NCBI RefSeq assembly: GCF_014333615.1
Contig: NZ_JACSCY010000014.1
Span: forward strand, 83,981 to 147,980
Origin: Hymenobacter citatus
GTDB lineage: Bacteria > Bacteroidota > Bacteroidia > Cytophagales > Hymenobacteraceae
Reading direction: 5' to 3'
DNA: 64,000 nt
The notes under the pieces are model-generated. The model searched no databases. It saw only the letters and a program-made list of their open reading frames with translations, and was not told the DNA's origin. Shown piece after piece: positions 1 through 8,667 of this stretch (positions are counted from its first letter, which is position 1; every line of letters begins with the position of its first letter). Both the position numbers and the translations under genes were made by a program.

Positions 1-392
1 AGCGCATTCAAGGCATTGGTGCGCGTCGGTGTTTGCTCTGCCGTTGGGGCAAAGCTGACGAACAGGTAAGAATTATGGTAGAGAACCGGCCGCGGCGCAA
101 AGTGCGCATTCATCTTACTCTCGAAGTAAGTAGCTGCTGTATTCTGGTAGCCTGCTACCCGCTCGTAGTAGATATCCGTTTTCTGGACGATGGTTTGGGC
201 GGGGAAAATGCGCAGCAGGTTCATTAATGCCTGCTGCGCGCTTTCGTAGTCGTTCTTCTCCCAGCTTTCCATTTCGGCGGGTTCCACCAGAAAGCCGATG
301 CCTACCCGCCCATCTCGGAAAATGACTTTATCCTGCTCAAAGCTAAAGACCGGGTCGGCCTGCCGGAAGGACGTGGTTCTGATCTGTTTCAT
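1..392 (-). CDS. TraG-like conjugation ATPase, N-terminal part (runs off the window)
   Basis: Reading leftward from an ATG at 392, about 130 residues are visible before the window edge. They begin MKQIRTTSFRQADPVFSFEQ and continue with a beta-rich segment resembling the N-terminal domain of TraG, the VirB4-type ATPase of Bacteroidetes conjugative elements (a self-description segment of the DPVFSF...VIFRDGRVGIGF type, then a helix with LMNLLRIFPAQTIVQK). The Walker motifs would lie beyond the window, so the family call rests on this N-terminus and on the neighbouring TraE/TraF-like genes. The start overlaps the end of the upstream gene by about 50 bases in another frame, which fits translational coupling in one leftward operon. 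TraG energises type IV secretion-like DNA transfer at the inner membrane. Confidence 0.6.
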   Translation of the reverse strand, partial: MKQIRTTSFRQADPVFSFEQDKVIFRDGRVGIGFLVEPAEMESWEKNDYESAQQALMNLLRIFPAQTIVQKTDIYYERVAGYQNTAATYFESKMNAHFAPRPVLYHNSYLFVSFAPTAEQTPTRTNALNA

Positions 393-684
393 GTTGCACG
401 GATTCTAAGCCCAGCGCAATTCGTCGGGGTTGCACAAACTGAAAAGCCAGCCACCCCAGCAAGAAGCCGGGCGGTTTGTGCTTTGCCAGATACCGCAGCC
501 CCATCAGAAGGCCCAGGGTGAGCAGAAAAATGATCAGGTAGAGAAGCGTGGGCACATGCACGACCAACGAAGCAACTCCCAGCCCCAGAATAGATCCAAT
601 GAAGAGCCCCACGACCAAGCCCAAGTCCTGTAGATTCATCCCCAAAACCTGGGCTGGTCGTTCAATGCTTTTGTAGGATTGCAT
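343..684 (-). CDS. TraF-like (DUF4133-type) conjugation membrane protein
   Basis: A 113-residue protein with two closely spaced hydrophobic helices (about residues 20-42 and 46-66) followed by a basic stretch (YLAKHKPPGF). Length, two-helix hairpin and position directly between a TraE-like gene and the TraG-like ATPase gene match TraF (DUF4133) of Bacteroidetes conjugation clusters, a VirB3-like inner-membrane component. Sequence similarity alone is weak, so the call leans on gene order. It lies 24 bases downstream of the TraE-like gene and overlaps the TraG-like start. Confidence 0.55.
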   Translation of the reverse strand: MQSYKSIERPAQVLGMNLQDLGLVVGLFIGSILGLGVASLVVHVPTLLYLIIFLLTLGLLMGLRYLAKHKPPGFLLGWLAFQFVQPRRIALGLESVQHETDQNHVLPAGRPGL

Positions 685-708
685 ACTGGTAAGTGTTACT
701 GCGCTTGC

Positions 709-1131
709 CTACTGTGAAACCCCGCCCGTGCCGCCGATAGCCGAAGCCAAGTCGTTCTTGAAAAACTGGAAGCCAAACCACAGCACCACACCGCCCACCA
801 GCCACCCCAGCGACGAAAGCGCATCCGGGGCGCCGTTGGCAAACTTCATGACCACCCGCACCAAGCCAATGCTGATCAGGATGATGAAGACTACCTGAAC
901 GATAGTGAAAATAGTCGTTTGCACCTTGTTCAGGGCGGCAGCCGTGCCTCCCTGGGCCAGCGCGGCCTGCTGCGTTGCCAGTAAGGCAAGCAGCAACGCC
1001 TGGGCGCGGGCTTCCCAGCGGCTTTTGGGTCGGAAGTAGAGCGTGTGATTGGCCAATTGCAGGCAACTGGTCAGGGTGCGGCCAACCATTGCCTGAGCCG
1101 CTGCTTGCAGGGTAACAAGACGTTTACGCAT
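709..1131 (-). CDS. TraE-like (DUF4134) conjugation membrane protein
   Basis: About 140 residues from the ATG at 1131; an upstream in-frame start at 1179 is less likely because it only adds a hydrophobic unstructured lead. There is a signal-like hydrophobic segment ending in AALAQGG (about residues 42-60), then two membrane helices, the first in FTIVQVVFIILISIGLVRVV and the second in LGWLVGGVVLWFGFQFF. The linker between them (KFANGAPDALSSLG) resembles the short polar loop of DUF4134/TraE proteins. In Bacteroidetes conjugation clusters TraE directly precedes TraF and TraG, as here. TraE is a VirB2-like or inner-membrane component of the mating channel. Confidence 0.6.
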   Translation of the reverse strand: MRKRLVTLQAAAQAMVGRTLTSCLQLANHTLYFRPKSRWEARAQALLLALLATQQAALAQGGTAAALNKVQTTIFTIVQVVFIILISIGLVRVVMKFANGAPDALSSLGWLVGGVVLWFGFQFFKNDLASAIGGTGGVSQ

Positions 1132-1200
1132 GAGTAGAAGAAATAAAGTGGAAGAATAAACGAGGGGGTATAACCCCATGAAATCAATCCAGCAGTTCTA

Positions 1201-1800
1201 CTAGGCGGTTTCTACCATCACAGGAGCCGTTTCGTCGGGGCTAGTGCAACTGACCGTCGTTTGAAAATCGATAGTAGCGATACCACGCTTCAGGCGCCGC
1301 TTCTCTTTGGCTGACATCACTTCCGTAGCAGCGCCAACGACATTATCCAGCAGTGCTGGCGGAAGAGGTGTAACAGTAGCAGCTACCGCAGCATTGGAAT
1401 CAGATGCGGCCACCTTGGTAGCTAGGTTTGCATTAGCTACGGGTGCCTTTTCAGCAGGAGCAGTAGGCTTTGCGTCTTTTGTTGTCGGAGCGGGTGCGGC
1501 AGCTGGGCTCGCGGTAGGCTGAGTGAGGCGATGAGCTGCCGCGTGTTCCGAGATTGGGGAGGAAGTAGTGTTTGGAGTGGTGGGAGAATCAGCTGAGAGT
1601 GGGAACGGAGTGGGCAGGTAGTCGGAAAGGGCATAGGTGAACTGTTTAATAGAGGCGTGATTGGCAGGGATACACATTTCATTTGCCTCTTCTTCTGCTA
1701 GCGTACGAGCGGAACTGCTGTAGTATCGCCACCAGATGATGAGCCCAATCAGGAGGGCACTACTGCCAACCGCGCAAATCGGTAAAGCCCAGCTAGTCAT
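1201..1800 (-). CDS. Single-pass membrane protein of unknown function with Ala/Pro/Thr-rich linker
   Basis: From the ATG at 1800 this is 199 residues; a TTG at 1842 would add 14. One membrane helix lies near the N-terminus (ICAVGSSALLIGLIIWW), followed by a basic-acidic segment, then roughly 80 residues rich in Ala, Pro, Thr and Ser. The C-terminus contains a charged helix (SAKEKRRLKRG). I do not recognise the family. It is the first gene of the leftward tra-like cluster, about 70 bases before the TraE-like gene, so a role in conjugation or its regulation is likely but inferred only from position. Confidence 0.5.
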   Translation of the reverse strand: MTSWALPICAVGSSALLIGLIIWWRYYSSSARTLAEEEANEMCIPANHASIKQFTYALSDYLPTPFPLSADSPTTPNTTSSPISEHAAAHRLTQPTASPAAAPAPTTKDAKPTAPAEKAPVANANLATKVAASDSNAAVAATVTPLPPALLDNVVGAATEVMSAKEKRRLKRGIATIDFQTTVSCTSPDETAPVMVETA

Positions 1801-1879
1801 AAGAGTATGAGCAAGTATAGAGGATATAATTAGTTCATCCAAAAGTTTATTAAAGTTTTTTTAAAGTTTGTCCAAAGTG

Positions 1880-1887
1880 TATATTTG
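1880..1887 (+). promoter_or_regulatory. Candidate Bacteroidetes -7 promoter element
   Basis: TATATTTG at 1880-1887 matches the Bacteroidetes sigma-A -7 consensus TAnnTTTG. It lies in the AT-rich gap between the leftward tra genes and the rightward gene at 2039. I could not find a convincing -33 TTTG at normal spacing, so this is only a candidate for the rightward transcript. Confidence 0.25.
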
Positions 1888-2038
1888 ATGTAGAGTTCAG
1901 CACAAGCTGCGTAGCGGCCAAGGAGTTGACTCGGGATTAATTTGCGTGGGCAGGAATGACCTTGAAATTTTGCCACTACTTTCAAGGTACTCACACCTGA
2001 ATTCTATCCCGATTCTACCTCGCCCCCCGTTCGTCGCT

Positions 2039-2416
2039 ATGCAGCTGTCCTCCTTTCATCGAGCTTTTCCTAGCCCGCACCTACTCGTTCCCTATTCTGA
2101 AGGTCTGCGCTTCGTGCAGATTGCGCTACGCTCCTTCCCGCACGGAGGGCTGAAAGAATGGGCCGCTACCCGTAAGCCGGCTATCAACTACTCGATGCTC
2201 GTCACGCTCAAGAACAATAAGCTTCGCAAGCCGGCGCCGCTTTTGGTTCAGCGGATATTGAAGGAGTTCGACTTTCCCGCCGAGTTGATTGGAACAGACA
2301 GCGTGGACAATGAGCGACACTACAAATTCGTGTTCCCGAATCAAGAGCTGCTGGACTTGTTCAACGCCCAGCTAGCTCAGCATGACAACTCAACCAACAA
2401 CCCCGAGGGAGCATGA
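2039..2416 (+). CDS. Small protein of unknown function, coupled to the TOPRIM protein
   Basis: A 125-residue soluble protein from the ATG at 2039; upstream in-frame codons from 1946 give an implausible lead. It has a basic centre (LKNNKLRKPAPLLVQRILKE) and an aromatic, acidic C-terminal part, and no recognisable catalytic motif. Its last 35 bases overlap the start of the 1354-residue TOPRIM gene, indicating translational coupling. The basic helix and position beside a conjugation/replication module suggest a DNA-binding accessory protein, which is inference. Confidence 0.5.
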   Translation: MQLSSFHRAFPSPHLLVPYSEGLRFVQIALRSFPHGGLKEWAATRKPAINYSMLVTLKNNKLRKPAPLLVQRILKEFDFPAELIGTDSVDNERHYKFVFPNQELLDLFNAQLAQHDNSTNNPEGA

Positions 2417-5400
2417 TCCCGACGAACTCACCCGGTTCAAACAGTCGATAGACTTGGTATCCTACGCGCAGCACCGTTACGGCTACCACATCGACAAAGA
2501 GCGCAGCAGTTCCGTCGAACTGTCGCGGCAGGAGGAAAAGCTCGTCGTTACCCGCAAGGGTGACCACCAAGTGTACCTCAATCCGCATGACGAGCGGGAC
2601 CAAGGAAGCATCATCGATTTTGTGAAGGCCCGGGGTGGGGGAGGGGCGGGGCTGAACCTAGGCCAGGTACGGCAAGAATTGCGCGACTACTTAGGCCAGC
2701 CCCAACCCGAACGACAATCGCCTATTTCTGGTCCACCGCGCTCAATAGCTCCAGCACCGAACGAGAATGAGGCGGAACGCCGGGCACGGTTGGTACTGGA
2801 GGTGCTGGGCGTGCAGCCCCAACTGACCGACCGCAGCTATTTGCATAAGCGGGGCCTCACCGACGAGACGATTGATAATCCGGCCTTTCAGGGTAGGGTC
2901 TTCACGGCGCAGCAGAATGGGCATCGTAATGTAGCTTTCCCGTTGTATAACGAACGGGGTATTGCCAGCGTCGAGCAGAAAAACGAAGGGTTCCGGCAAT
3001 TGCTGGCAGTGCCCAAAGATGGCATTTTTGCCACGAGCCCCACGGAAGGCAAAGGCACCAAGGTAGAGCGCGTCGTCATTAGTGAGTCGGCCTTGGACAG
3101 CATGAGCTATCATCAGCTCAAACAAGAAACGGACCGCCGCAACACCATCTACGTGGCCACCACGGGTACGCCTACCGAGCGCCAGATGGAGTTGATCCAA
3201 CGCGTGATTGACAAGCACCAGCCCCACGAAGCAGTGCTGGCCAATGATAAAGATGCGGGCGGTCGGCGCTTTAATATCAACTACCTCAATGAGTTGCAGC
3301 CCCCGCGCACGGCCAAGGAACTAGAGGGCCATTCAACCTACGAGGATGCAACTCGCTCCGTGCAGTGGCACGCCACGGCAGTAGGAAAATATCACTCGGC
3401 TCTACGGGTATCGTTTCAGCACGAAAAAGCGCACGAGGGCGCCACGCACGTCCGGGAGTTGACGGAACGAGTTGGTCGGATCAACGCTACCCAGGATGGC
3501 GAAAACTCCATGAGCATGCAGGTGCAACGCACCGGTAGCAAAGAGACGGTGGTGCGCCTCGTGGTGCCGAATGCCGATACGGGCCAGTTGGAAGTTATTG
3601 CGCAGGAGCTATACCGTCAGCGGGAAGCCCAACGTGCCGCTGGCCAGGAGAAAGTAGTAGCCAACTTCCTGCGCGTGGAATATCCGCTCAGCAAAGATTA
3701 TAATCAGGATGTAGAGCTGAAAAACAAAGGGCTGAGTGCTGCCGAAATCAGCCAACAAGGGCAGTTGGAAGCCGAGCAGAAGCAGGCGCAGCAAGCCCAA
3801 AAACAGCAGGCAGAAGCACTTCAGCAACAGCAGCGACAAGAAGCACAACGCCGGGAAGCTGAGCGACAACAAGCTGAGAACAGTCCCGAAGTACTTAAGG
3901 CCCGCCAGCAGCAGGAGCGTACTACCGTGCGCGTATTGGTGGGGTCAGCGGTAGCGGCCAGCAACGAACCACCGGTAGCGGTGCGCGCTGCTCCTACTCT
4001 GGAGGAGGTCCGCCAGCAATTCAAAACAGCCGCTACTGCTGTGTCCAAAGAGTTGGAGGAGGGCGGTCAGGGGGTAGTAGCCGCTCGTTTGCGGGAAGTC
4101 GTGCGGGTAATTGATCAAGAGCTCCACCTCACCGGCGCTTCGCGGGTAGTGGTAAGGCACGCACTGGATAGCACGGAAAAAGTGCGTGGGCTGGCTGACA
4201 GTCCGCAAACGGAGGTACTACGGACGGCTGTACGCATTCTGGAAAACCCAGGGCTTCAAGGCGAAAAAACCATGACGAGCGCCGCTACGGCTGCCCCCGT
4301 ACATGTTTCTGAACAGTCAGCGGCCGATGTAGCAGCTGTCCGGCAAAGAAGGCAAGAAGACAAAGCTTTTGATGCTGCGGTGCAGGCAATCGTTGCGGGC
4401 AACAGCCAGCAAAAAGCGATGTTGCTGATCGATGAAGAACGGCCGGCTGAAGGCAAAACCACGCAGGCGCAGCAGATTGCCAAGCTTCTGCAACAAACAG
4501 GTGCCTTCGTAGGGGAGTTGCAGGCTACGCTTGCCAGCGGCCGCATCCGAACAGAAGTAGCCGTAACCTACGATCTGCGTCAAGAACAGGCACCGGTTAT
4601 CAGTCAAACCCTGGATGCCCTGGAAAAAACAGCCCGTGTAATCGTTACGGAGCGGGAGCAGGATAAAACCTTACGCCGGGATCCGCAGCTCTACACGGCT
4701 CTGCGTGAGGCGGGGGTGGTCTTGCTCAAAGAATTTGAGGCTGCTCAGCCAGCGCCAGCCCGACGGGTAGCGCCAGAGCAAGAGAGTAGTAACGCTGGAA
4801 AATCACCTAGTAGAAGCGTTGAGGTAGAAGCCAGCAAAAGCTCTACAAATGACGCACACACTGTCGAAAAGGTAGCGACCATCCACGTGCAAGAATTAAC
4901 TCCCACACCAACTAATCGGGCTGAACGACTACAAGCGGTTTTGGAGAAGGCGGGCATTGTGCAAACAGGGGAGATAACCAGCATTACCGATGCACAGGGT
5001 ATTCGTCACAGTTCCTTTCCGGTGCACTACCGCATCGACCAGCCTACTATCGCCCAAGTACATCAGACACTTACGAACGCCGCGCACAACTACCCGGGCA
5101 TTCGCGTAGAAGAACAGGAACAGGATACAGTAGACCGGCAGCGCGCAGCTGCTCAGGCACCATTACAACCTGTTCCTGTTACGCGAAAGAAGGAAGAGGG
5201 TATAGTACCTGAGTTGAGTCGAGTACCAATGATGGTAATCGAGGCACCACAATTCGCGAAGGAGCTTGCCTCTTTACCAACGCGTGAGGCTACTTCAACT
5301 ACAACAGGTCAGGCAGTAGGGCGTGAAATTGCGGGCTATGTAGTCGTGCAGGAGCCAGCTACGCACCCCTTAGCGCCCAGCAATACCGTGTATGCGGCAG

Positions 5401-6446
5401 CCATTCAGGAAACATTAGCAGGACGTGGAGCGCTGGCGTCGCTACCACCTGGTGAGCGGCCGTACGCAACCAATGAGGGTGTACAAGAAAACCGGGTGCA
5501 CTTCTCCTTCCGTCAAGACCAACCCGAAGCGGCCGCACTTAGTAAGACGCTGGATCAGTTAGCTCGTCAGCCCGGAATTCGCGTAGTTGACTACGAGGTA
5601 GACCAGGCAGCCCGGCGGCAGCAGCTCTATGAGGCGCAGGCGGTACCGGTTGCGCTGCTGACAATACCGGAGCGTATGCAGCCATTGGGCCAGCGCCAAG
5701 CATTGGTAGAAGTGAGAGGTGATCAGTCGCTAGAAACTGCCCTGCAAATCCAATCGTCCTTGTCCCAAAAGGGTGCGCAGGTGAGTGACATAGCCACGGT
5801 CGCCCAGCCGTTCACGCAGGAGCCTCTGCGCCACTTAGAAGTAGTGTATCGAGTAGATCATCCTCACGTAGTAGCTATTAGTCAAACCTTAGATGAGCTA
5901 TCTACTCGCGGCGATACGATTCAAGTGCATGAGTTCAATGGGGTTATTCACAGCCGTCAGCATGCTACACAGGTAGTGCAACAAGCGCACTTTGAACAGC
6001 TAACCGACAAGCAGCTCACACCTGATAAGAACCACGACAGTACCGCACGGGAAGAAAGAACACTACCTGCTACTAAACAAACTAACAGTGAAGACGTTAC
6101 ACAATCAGCGGAAAAGATTGCACTAGTGCGCGTAGCGGAGCCTTTAGAACGGGCAGAATCTGAAACCTCGAAGGCGACACGTATCCAGCAGGATTTGCAG
6201 CAGGCAGGTGCAACTGTAGGCGAAATAAGAAGTAGTGAGAAAGGAAGCCAACGCTACAGCGAAATTCCTATCCTGTATACTACTGGACAGCCACAAATTG
6301 AGCGGGTTAGTCAGACATTAGATAAAGTCGGGCAGCAGATGGGAGTCACAGTAGAAGAATCGCCGTCAGATCGCGCTGAACGGCGGCAAGCTGCCCTATT
6401 CGCTACAGTACCTAGTAGAGTTAAGGAAGCTGAAATTGAACGCTGA
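2382..6446 (+). CDS. DUF3991/TOPRIM primase-like protein with five C-terminal repeats
   Basis: 1354 residues. Residues about 15-100 resemble the zinc-ribbon-like region of DUF3991/primase relatives but lack the cysteines. Residues about 125-310 carry a TOPRIM fold: the acidic strand VVISESALDSMS (about 231-242) and the DxD-like LANDKDAGG (about 286-295), with an intervening ATTGTP. Residues about 440-510 form a Gln/Glu/Ala-rich coiled coil. From about 660 to 1340 there are five diverged copies of one module, at about 670-770, 827-924, 980-1085, 1105-1197 and 1243-1340. Each shows an IQxxLxxxGAxVGEI-like helix, a V-x-Y-R-x-DQP strand, an SQTLDxL helix, and an ending such as GIRVxExExD with RRQ. 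Related proteins occur on plasmids and conjugative elements of Bacteroidetes and may act in DNA processing during transfer or replication; activity here is unproven. Confidence 0.75.
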   Translation: MTTQPTTPREHDPDELTRFKQSIDLVSYAQHRYGYHIDKERSSSVELSRQEEKLVVTRKGDHQVYLNPHDERDQGSIIDFVKARGGGGAGLNLGQVRQELRDYLGQPQPERQSPISGPPRSIAPAPNENEAERRARLVLEVLGVQPQLTDRSYLHKRGLTDETIDNPAFQGRVFTAQQNGHRNVAFPLYNERGIASVEQKNEGFRQLLAVPKDGIFATSPTEGKGTKVERVVISESALDSMSYHQLKQETDRRNTIYVATTGTPTERQMELIQRVIDKHQPHEAVLANDKDAGGRRFNINYLNELQPPRTAKELEGHSTYEDATRSVQWHATAVGKYHSALRVSFQHEKAHEGATHVRELTERVGRINATQDGENSMSMQVQRTGSKETVVRLVVPNADTGQLEVIAQELYRQREAQRAAGQEKVVANFLRVEYPLSKDYNQDVELKNKGLSAAEISQQGQLEAEQKQAQQAQKQQAEALQQQQRQEAQRREAERQQAENSPEVLKARQQQERTTVRVLVGSAVAASNEPPVAVRAAPTLEEVRQQFKTAATAVSKELEEGGQGVVAARLREVVRVIDQELHLTGASRVVVRHALDSTEKVRGLADSPQTEVLRTAVRILENPGLQGEKTMTSAATAAPVHVSEQSAADVAAVRQRRQEDKAFDAAVQAIVAGNSQQKAMLLIDEERPAEGKTTQAQQIAKLLQQTGAFVGELQATLASGRIRTEVAVTYDLRQEQAPVISQTLDALEKTARVIVTEREQDKTLRRDPQLYTALREAGVVLLKEFEAAQPAPARRVAPEQESSNAGKSPSRSVEVEASKSSTNDAHTVEKVATIHVQELTPTPTNRAERLQAVLEKAGIVQTGEITSITDAQGIRHSSFPVHYRIDQPTIAQVHQTLTNAAHNYPGIRVEEQEQDTVDRQRAAAQAPLQPVPVTRKKEEGIVPELSRVPMMVIEAPQFAKELASLPTREATSTTTGQAVGREIAGYVVVQEPATHPLAPSNTVYAAAIQETLAGRGALASLPPGERPYATNEGVQENRVHFSFRQDQPEAAALSKTLDQLARQPGIRVVDYEVDQAARRQQLYEAQAVPVALLTIPERMQPLGQRQALVEVRGDQSLETALQIQSSLSQKGAQVSDIATVAQPFTQEPLRHLEVVYRVDHPHVVAISQTLDELSTRGDTIQVHEFNGVIHSRQHATQVVQQAHFEQLTDKQLTPDKNHDSTAREERTLPATKQTNSEDVTQSAEKIALVRVAEPLERAESETSKATRIQQDLQQAGATVGEIRSSEKGSQRYSEIPILYTTGQPQIERVSQTLDKVGQQMGVTVEESPSDRAERRQAALFATVPSRVKEAEIER

Positions 6447-7538
6447 TTATGTTCAACTTTGTGCACTTACTCATAAACAATTACTAATCAACAGATTGAA
6501 TGAAAAGAGCTACATGTATTATGTAGCATGTTTCGTCTTCGAGCGCTTATAAAAACTATTAGTTGGAATAGTCTTGCTCTTGAGAGAGGATAGGACAATT
6601 CGCTAACTAATAGCTTTTATAAGTCTAAAGGTACCTTGCTTACTCCTTTTGAGTCTTATCAATGCCTTTAGCGGCTTTTTAGTACATGATTGAGTCGTGG
6701 TAACAGTTGAATACCGTAACCAAGCGGGTGCCTTTAATCAGGAATTAGATGATTTTCTAACATTCTATTGTATAGTTATCAGCACTGTATCAATGTGGTA
6801 ATGTGTACCTGCACAACTAACTGTTAGTTTTGACGAATCCTACTGAAAAGACTTATAAAACCTATTAATTAGACTAAATAGCTTACATGCTATAACCTCA
6901 AATGTGAGTGATACAAGCACTTCGTAGTAGAAAAAAGCAAAAAAATCTTTAAAAAGTGCAATCCCTTTTTTTACTACTTTGTGCCTCCTTTTTTGTTGTT
7001 TTTCCTCGTCTCATCCTCAACCACACACCTTTTATAAGCTTTTGTACCCCACCTTCAACAATCTTGTGAGTATTTATGATTTTACTAGTATTTGCAGAGG
7101 CCATAAACTGCATATTATCAGTCATTTACAAGCAAAATATAATAGGTTTTATAAGTGAAACAATAGAGTTTATAAGCTTAGTAATAGCTTTTATAAGCTT
7201 AGTAATAGGTTTCATAAGTCTAAAGAATAGCTTTCATAAGCTAATTAATAGGTAAGATATGCACATCTATTAATTATATCATGTGATTGATTCTCATGAG
7301 TCATAAGTATCAAGTCAGTAAGGATGCCATCACGTCATTTCATTCCAAACTAATAGAATTTATAAGTCTTGACAAAAGCTGCGGATGGCTAACTAATAGG
7401 TTTCATAAGCCGAACTAATAGGTTTTATAAGTGAGAGGCGACTTATAAAACCTATTACTAATAGACCAATATTATGTATCTATTATTTCCCGGTTAAAAG
7501 TGTATGTTTGCTTACTCTATGCTCTAGAATTATTACCT
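6447..7538 (+). other. Origin-like AT-rich intergenic region
   Basis: About 1.1 kb without a gene and far more AT-rich than its neighbours. It contains the iteron array described separately and homopolymer-rich stretches near 6930-6990 that could unwind easily. Its position immediately upstream of a Rep_3-type initiator, with iterons up to 80 bases before the start codon, is the classic layout of a theta-replicating plasmid origin. Confidence 0.75.
6545..7457. repeat. Iteron array (at least 12 copies of a 17-bp repeat)
   Basis: Consensus TAATAGSTTTYATAAGY. Forward copies start at 6608, 7140, 7161, 7182, 7203, 7225, 7351, 7394 and 7416. Reverse copies lie at 6545-6561, 6851-6867 and 7441-7457. 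Partial copies are near 7029 and 7246. The copies at 7140-7241 are spaced 21-22 bp apart, two helical turns, as expected for cooperative initiator binding. The last forward copy and the adjacent reverse copy sit just upstream of rep, so they may also autoregulate it. Confidence 0.85.
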
Positions 7539-8468
7539 ATGGCTGCGTCTGAGACTCTATCGCCAATTGAAATTCGTCAGCACAATGCGCTAACGACCGC
7601 ACGCTACGAAATGAGCGCCTGCGAGATGGATATTGTCTTTTCCCTGCTCTCCAAGCTCACGAAACACGACCAGGCCGGCACGATCTACGAGATTCGTGTG
7701 CAGGAACTAATGGAGCTCACCGGCCGCACCTGGAACTACAAGCAACTACTCGAATCCACCGAGAACCTCAATAGTAGGGTCTACCATATTGACACTGGCA
7801 AGACCCTGTTGCAAGTCAGCCTACTTGCTTCTGCCCTGTACCGCAAGGGGGAGGGCACCATTGAACTGGAGATTTCCGAGCGCATGCGCCCGTATTTGAT
7901 TGATCTGAAAAGCAATTTCACTAGCTACCGCTTGCAGGCTGCTTTTAATCTTTCCAGCAAGTATGCGAAGCGCATCTACCAGCTTGCCTCCCAGTGGAAG
8001 GACATCGGCGAGACGAAAACATACTCTTTGGATGAGTTCAAGGCCATGCTCAAGCTCAAGGACCCGACCGGCAAGGAGCCCGAGCAGTATGCGCAGATTT
8101 CTGCCTTACAGAAATACGTGCTGGACATCGCCACCACCCAGATCAATGAACACACAGATCTGAGTATTAAGTATGAACTGCTGAAAAAAGGCCGTTCCTA
8201 TCAGAGCATCAAGTTTTACGTGAGTCAGGTAAGACCTCAGCAGTTGCCCATTCCCTTTGAGTTGGCTGCCGAGGACGCAAAAGCTCAAGCCGCCCGCAAG
8301 CACCTGGAAAATCTGGGCATTGAGGAGCCAAGCCTCGTGCAGCAGATACTGCAATCCACTACGCACATTGAGGCCTTGTTTTCTTTTATCTTTAAGCTCA
8401 AGACCGACAAGATCAAAGCTACGAAGAACCCTGGCGGCTTGTTCCTTAAGATGCAAGGGCTTCGATAA
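7539..8468 (+). CDS. Plasmid replication initiator, Rep_3/RepB family
   Basis: 309 residues from the ATG at 7539; a GTG at 7500 would add 13 residues and is less likely. The protein has the two winged-helix layout of Rep_3 initiators. The N-terminal half starts with IRQHNALTTARYEMSACEMD and includes VQELMELTG and an ISERMRPYLIDLK segment. Its conserved middle motif reads KYAKRIYQLASQWK. The C-terminal winged helix covers YSLDEFKAMLKL and a following LQKYVLDIATTQINEHTD. Such initiators bind iterons and open the origin for theta replication. The gene directly follows the iteron array, and a hairpin with a T-run lies just after its stop. Confidence 0.9.
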   Translation: MAASETLSPIEIRQHNALTTARYEMSACEMDIVFSLLSKLTKHDQAGTIYEIRVQELMELTGRTWNYKQLLESTENLNSRVYHIDTGKTLLQVSLLASALYRKGEGTIELEISERMRPYLIDLKSNFTSYRLQAAFNLSSKYAKRIYQLASQWKDIGETKTYSLDEFKAMLKLKDPTGKEPEQYAQISALQKYVLDIATTQINEHTDLSIKYELLKKGRSYQSIKFYVSQVRPQQLPIPFELAAEDAKAQAARKHLENLGIEEPSLVQQILQSTTHIEALFSFIFKLKTDKIKATKNPGGLFLKMQGLR

Positions 8469-8472
8469 TTAG

Positions 8473-8500
8473 CTTGAAAATACGCTACGCTTTTTTCAAG
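8473..8500 (+). terminator. Terminator hairpin after rep
   Basis: CTTGAAAA at 8473-8480 pairs with TTTTCAAG at 8493-8500 around a 12-base loop, and the 3' arm is preceded by a run of T. It begins five bases after the rep stop codon. The stem is short and AT-rich, so strength is uncertain. Confidence 0.4.
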
Positions 8501-8667
8501 GCCGACCTACTAGACGGCCAACGATTGGGTTTGGCTCAGCATGAAGGATGAAACTACACTCTACCGATAGGCCGTGTTGTAGCTGCGCTGCGCCTGCCTG
8601 TTTCAAGGACACAACGTAGCAGGCGCCAGTGCGTATCTGCTGAGATTACTCACGTAGAACGATTCCG

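Noticed and set aside
7140..7241. CRISPR-like regular repeats
   Set aside because: Spacing of 21-22 bp with 4-5 bp gaps and the adjacent rep gene identify them as iterons; no cas genes are present.
8590..8626. GCGCCTGC/GCAGGCGC inverted repeat upstream of the aldehyde oxidoreductase operon
   Set aside because: Eight-base GC-rich arms 21 bases apart are expected by chance in this composition; no regulator or terminator context supports it.
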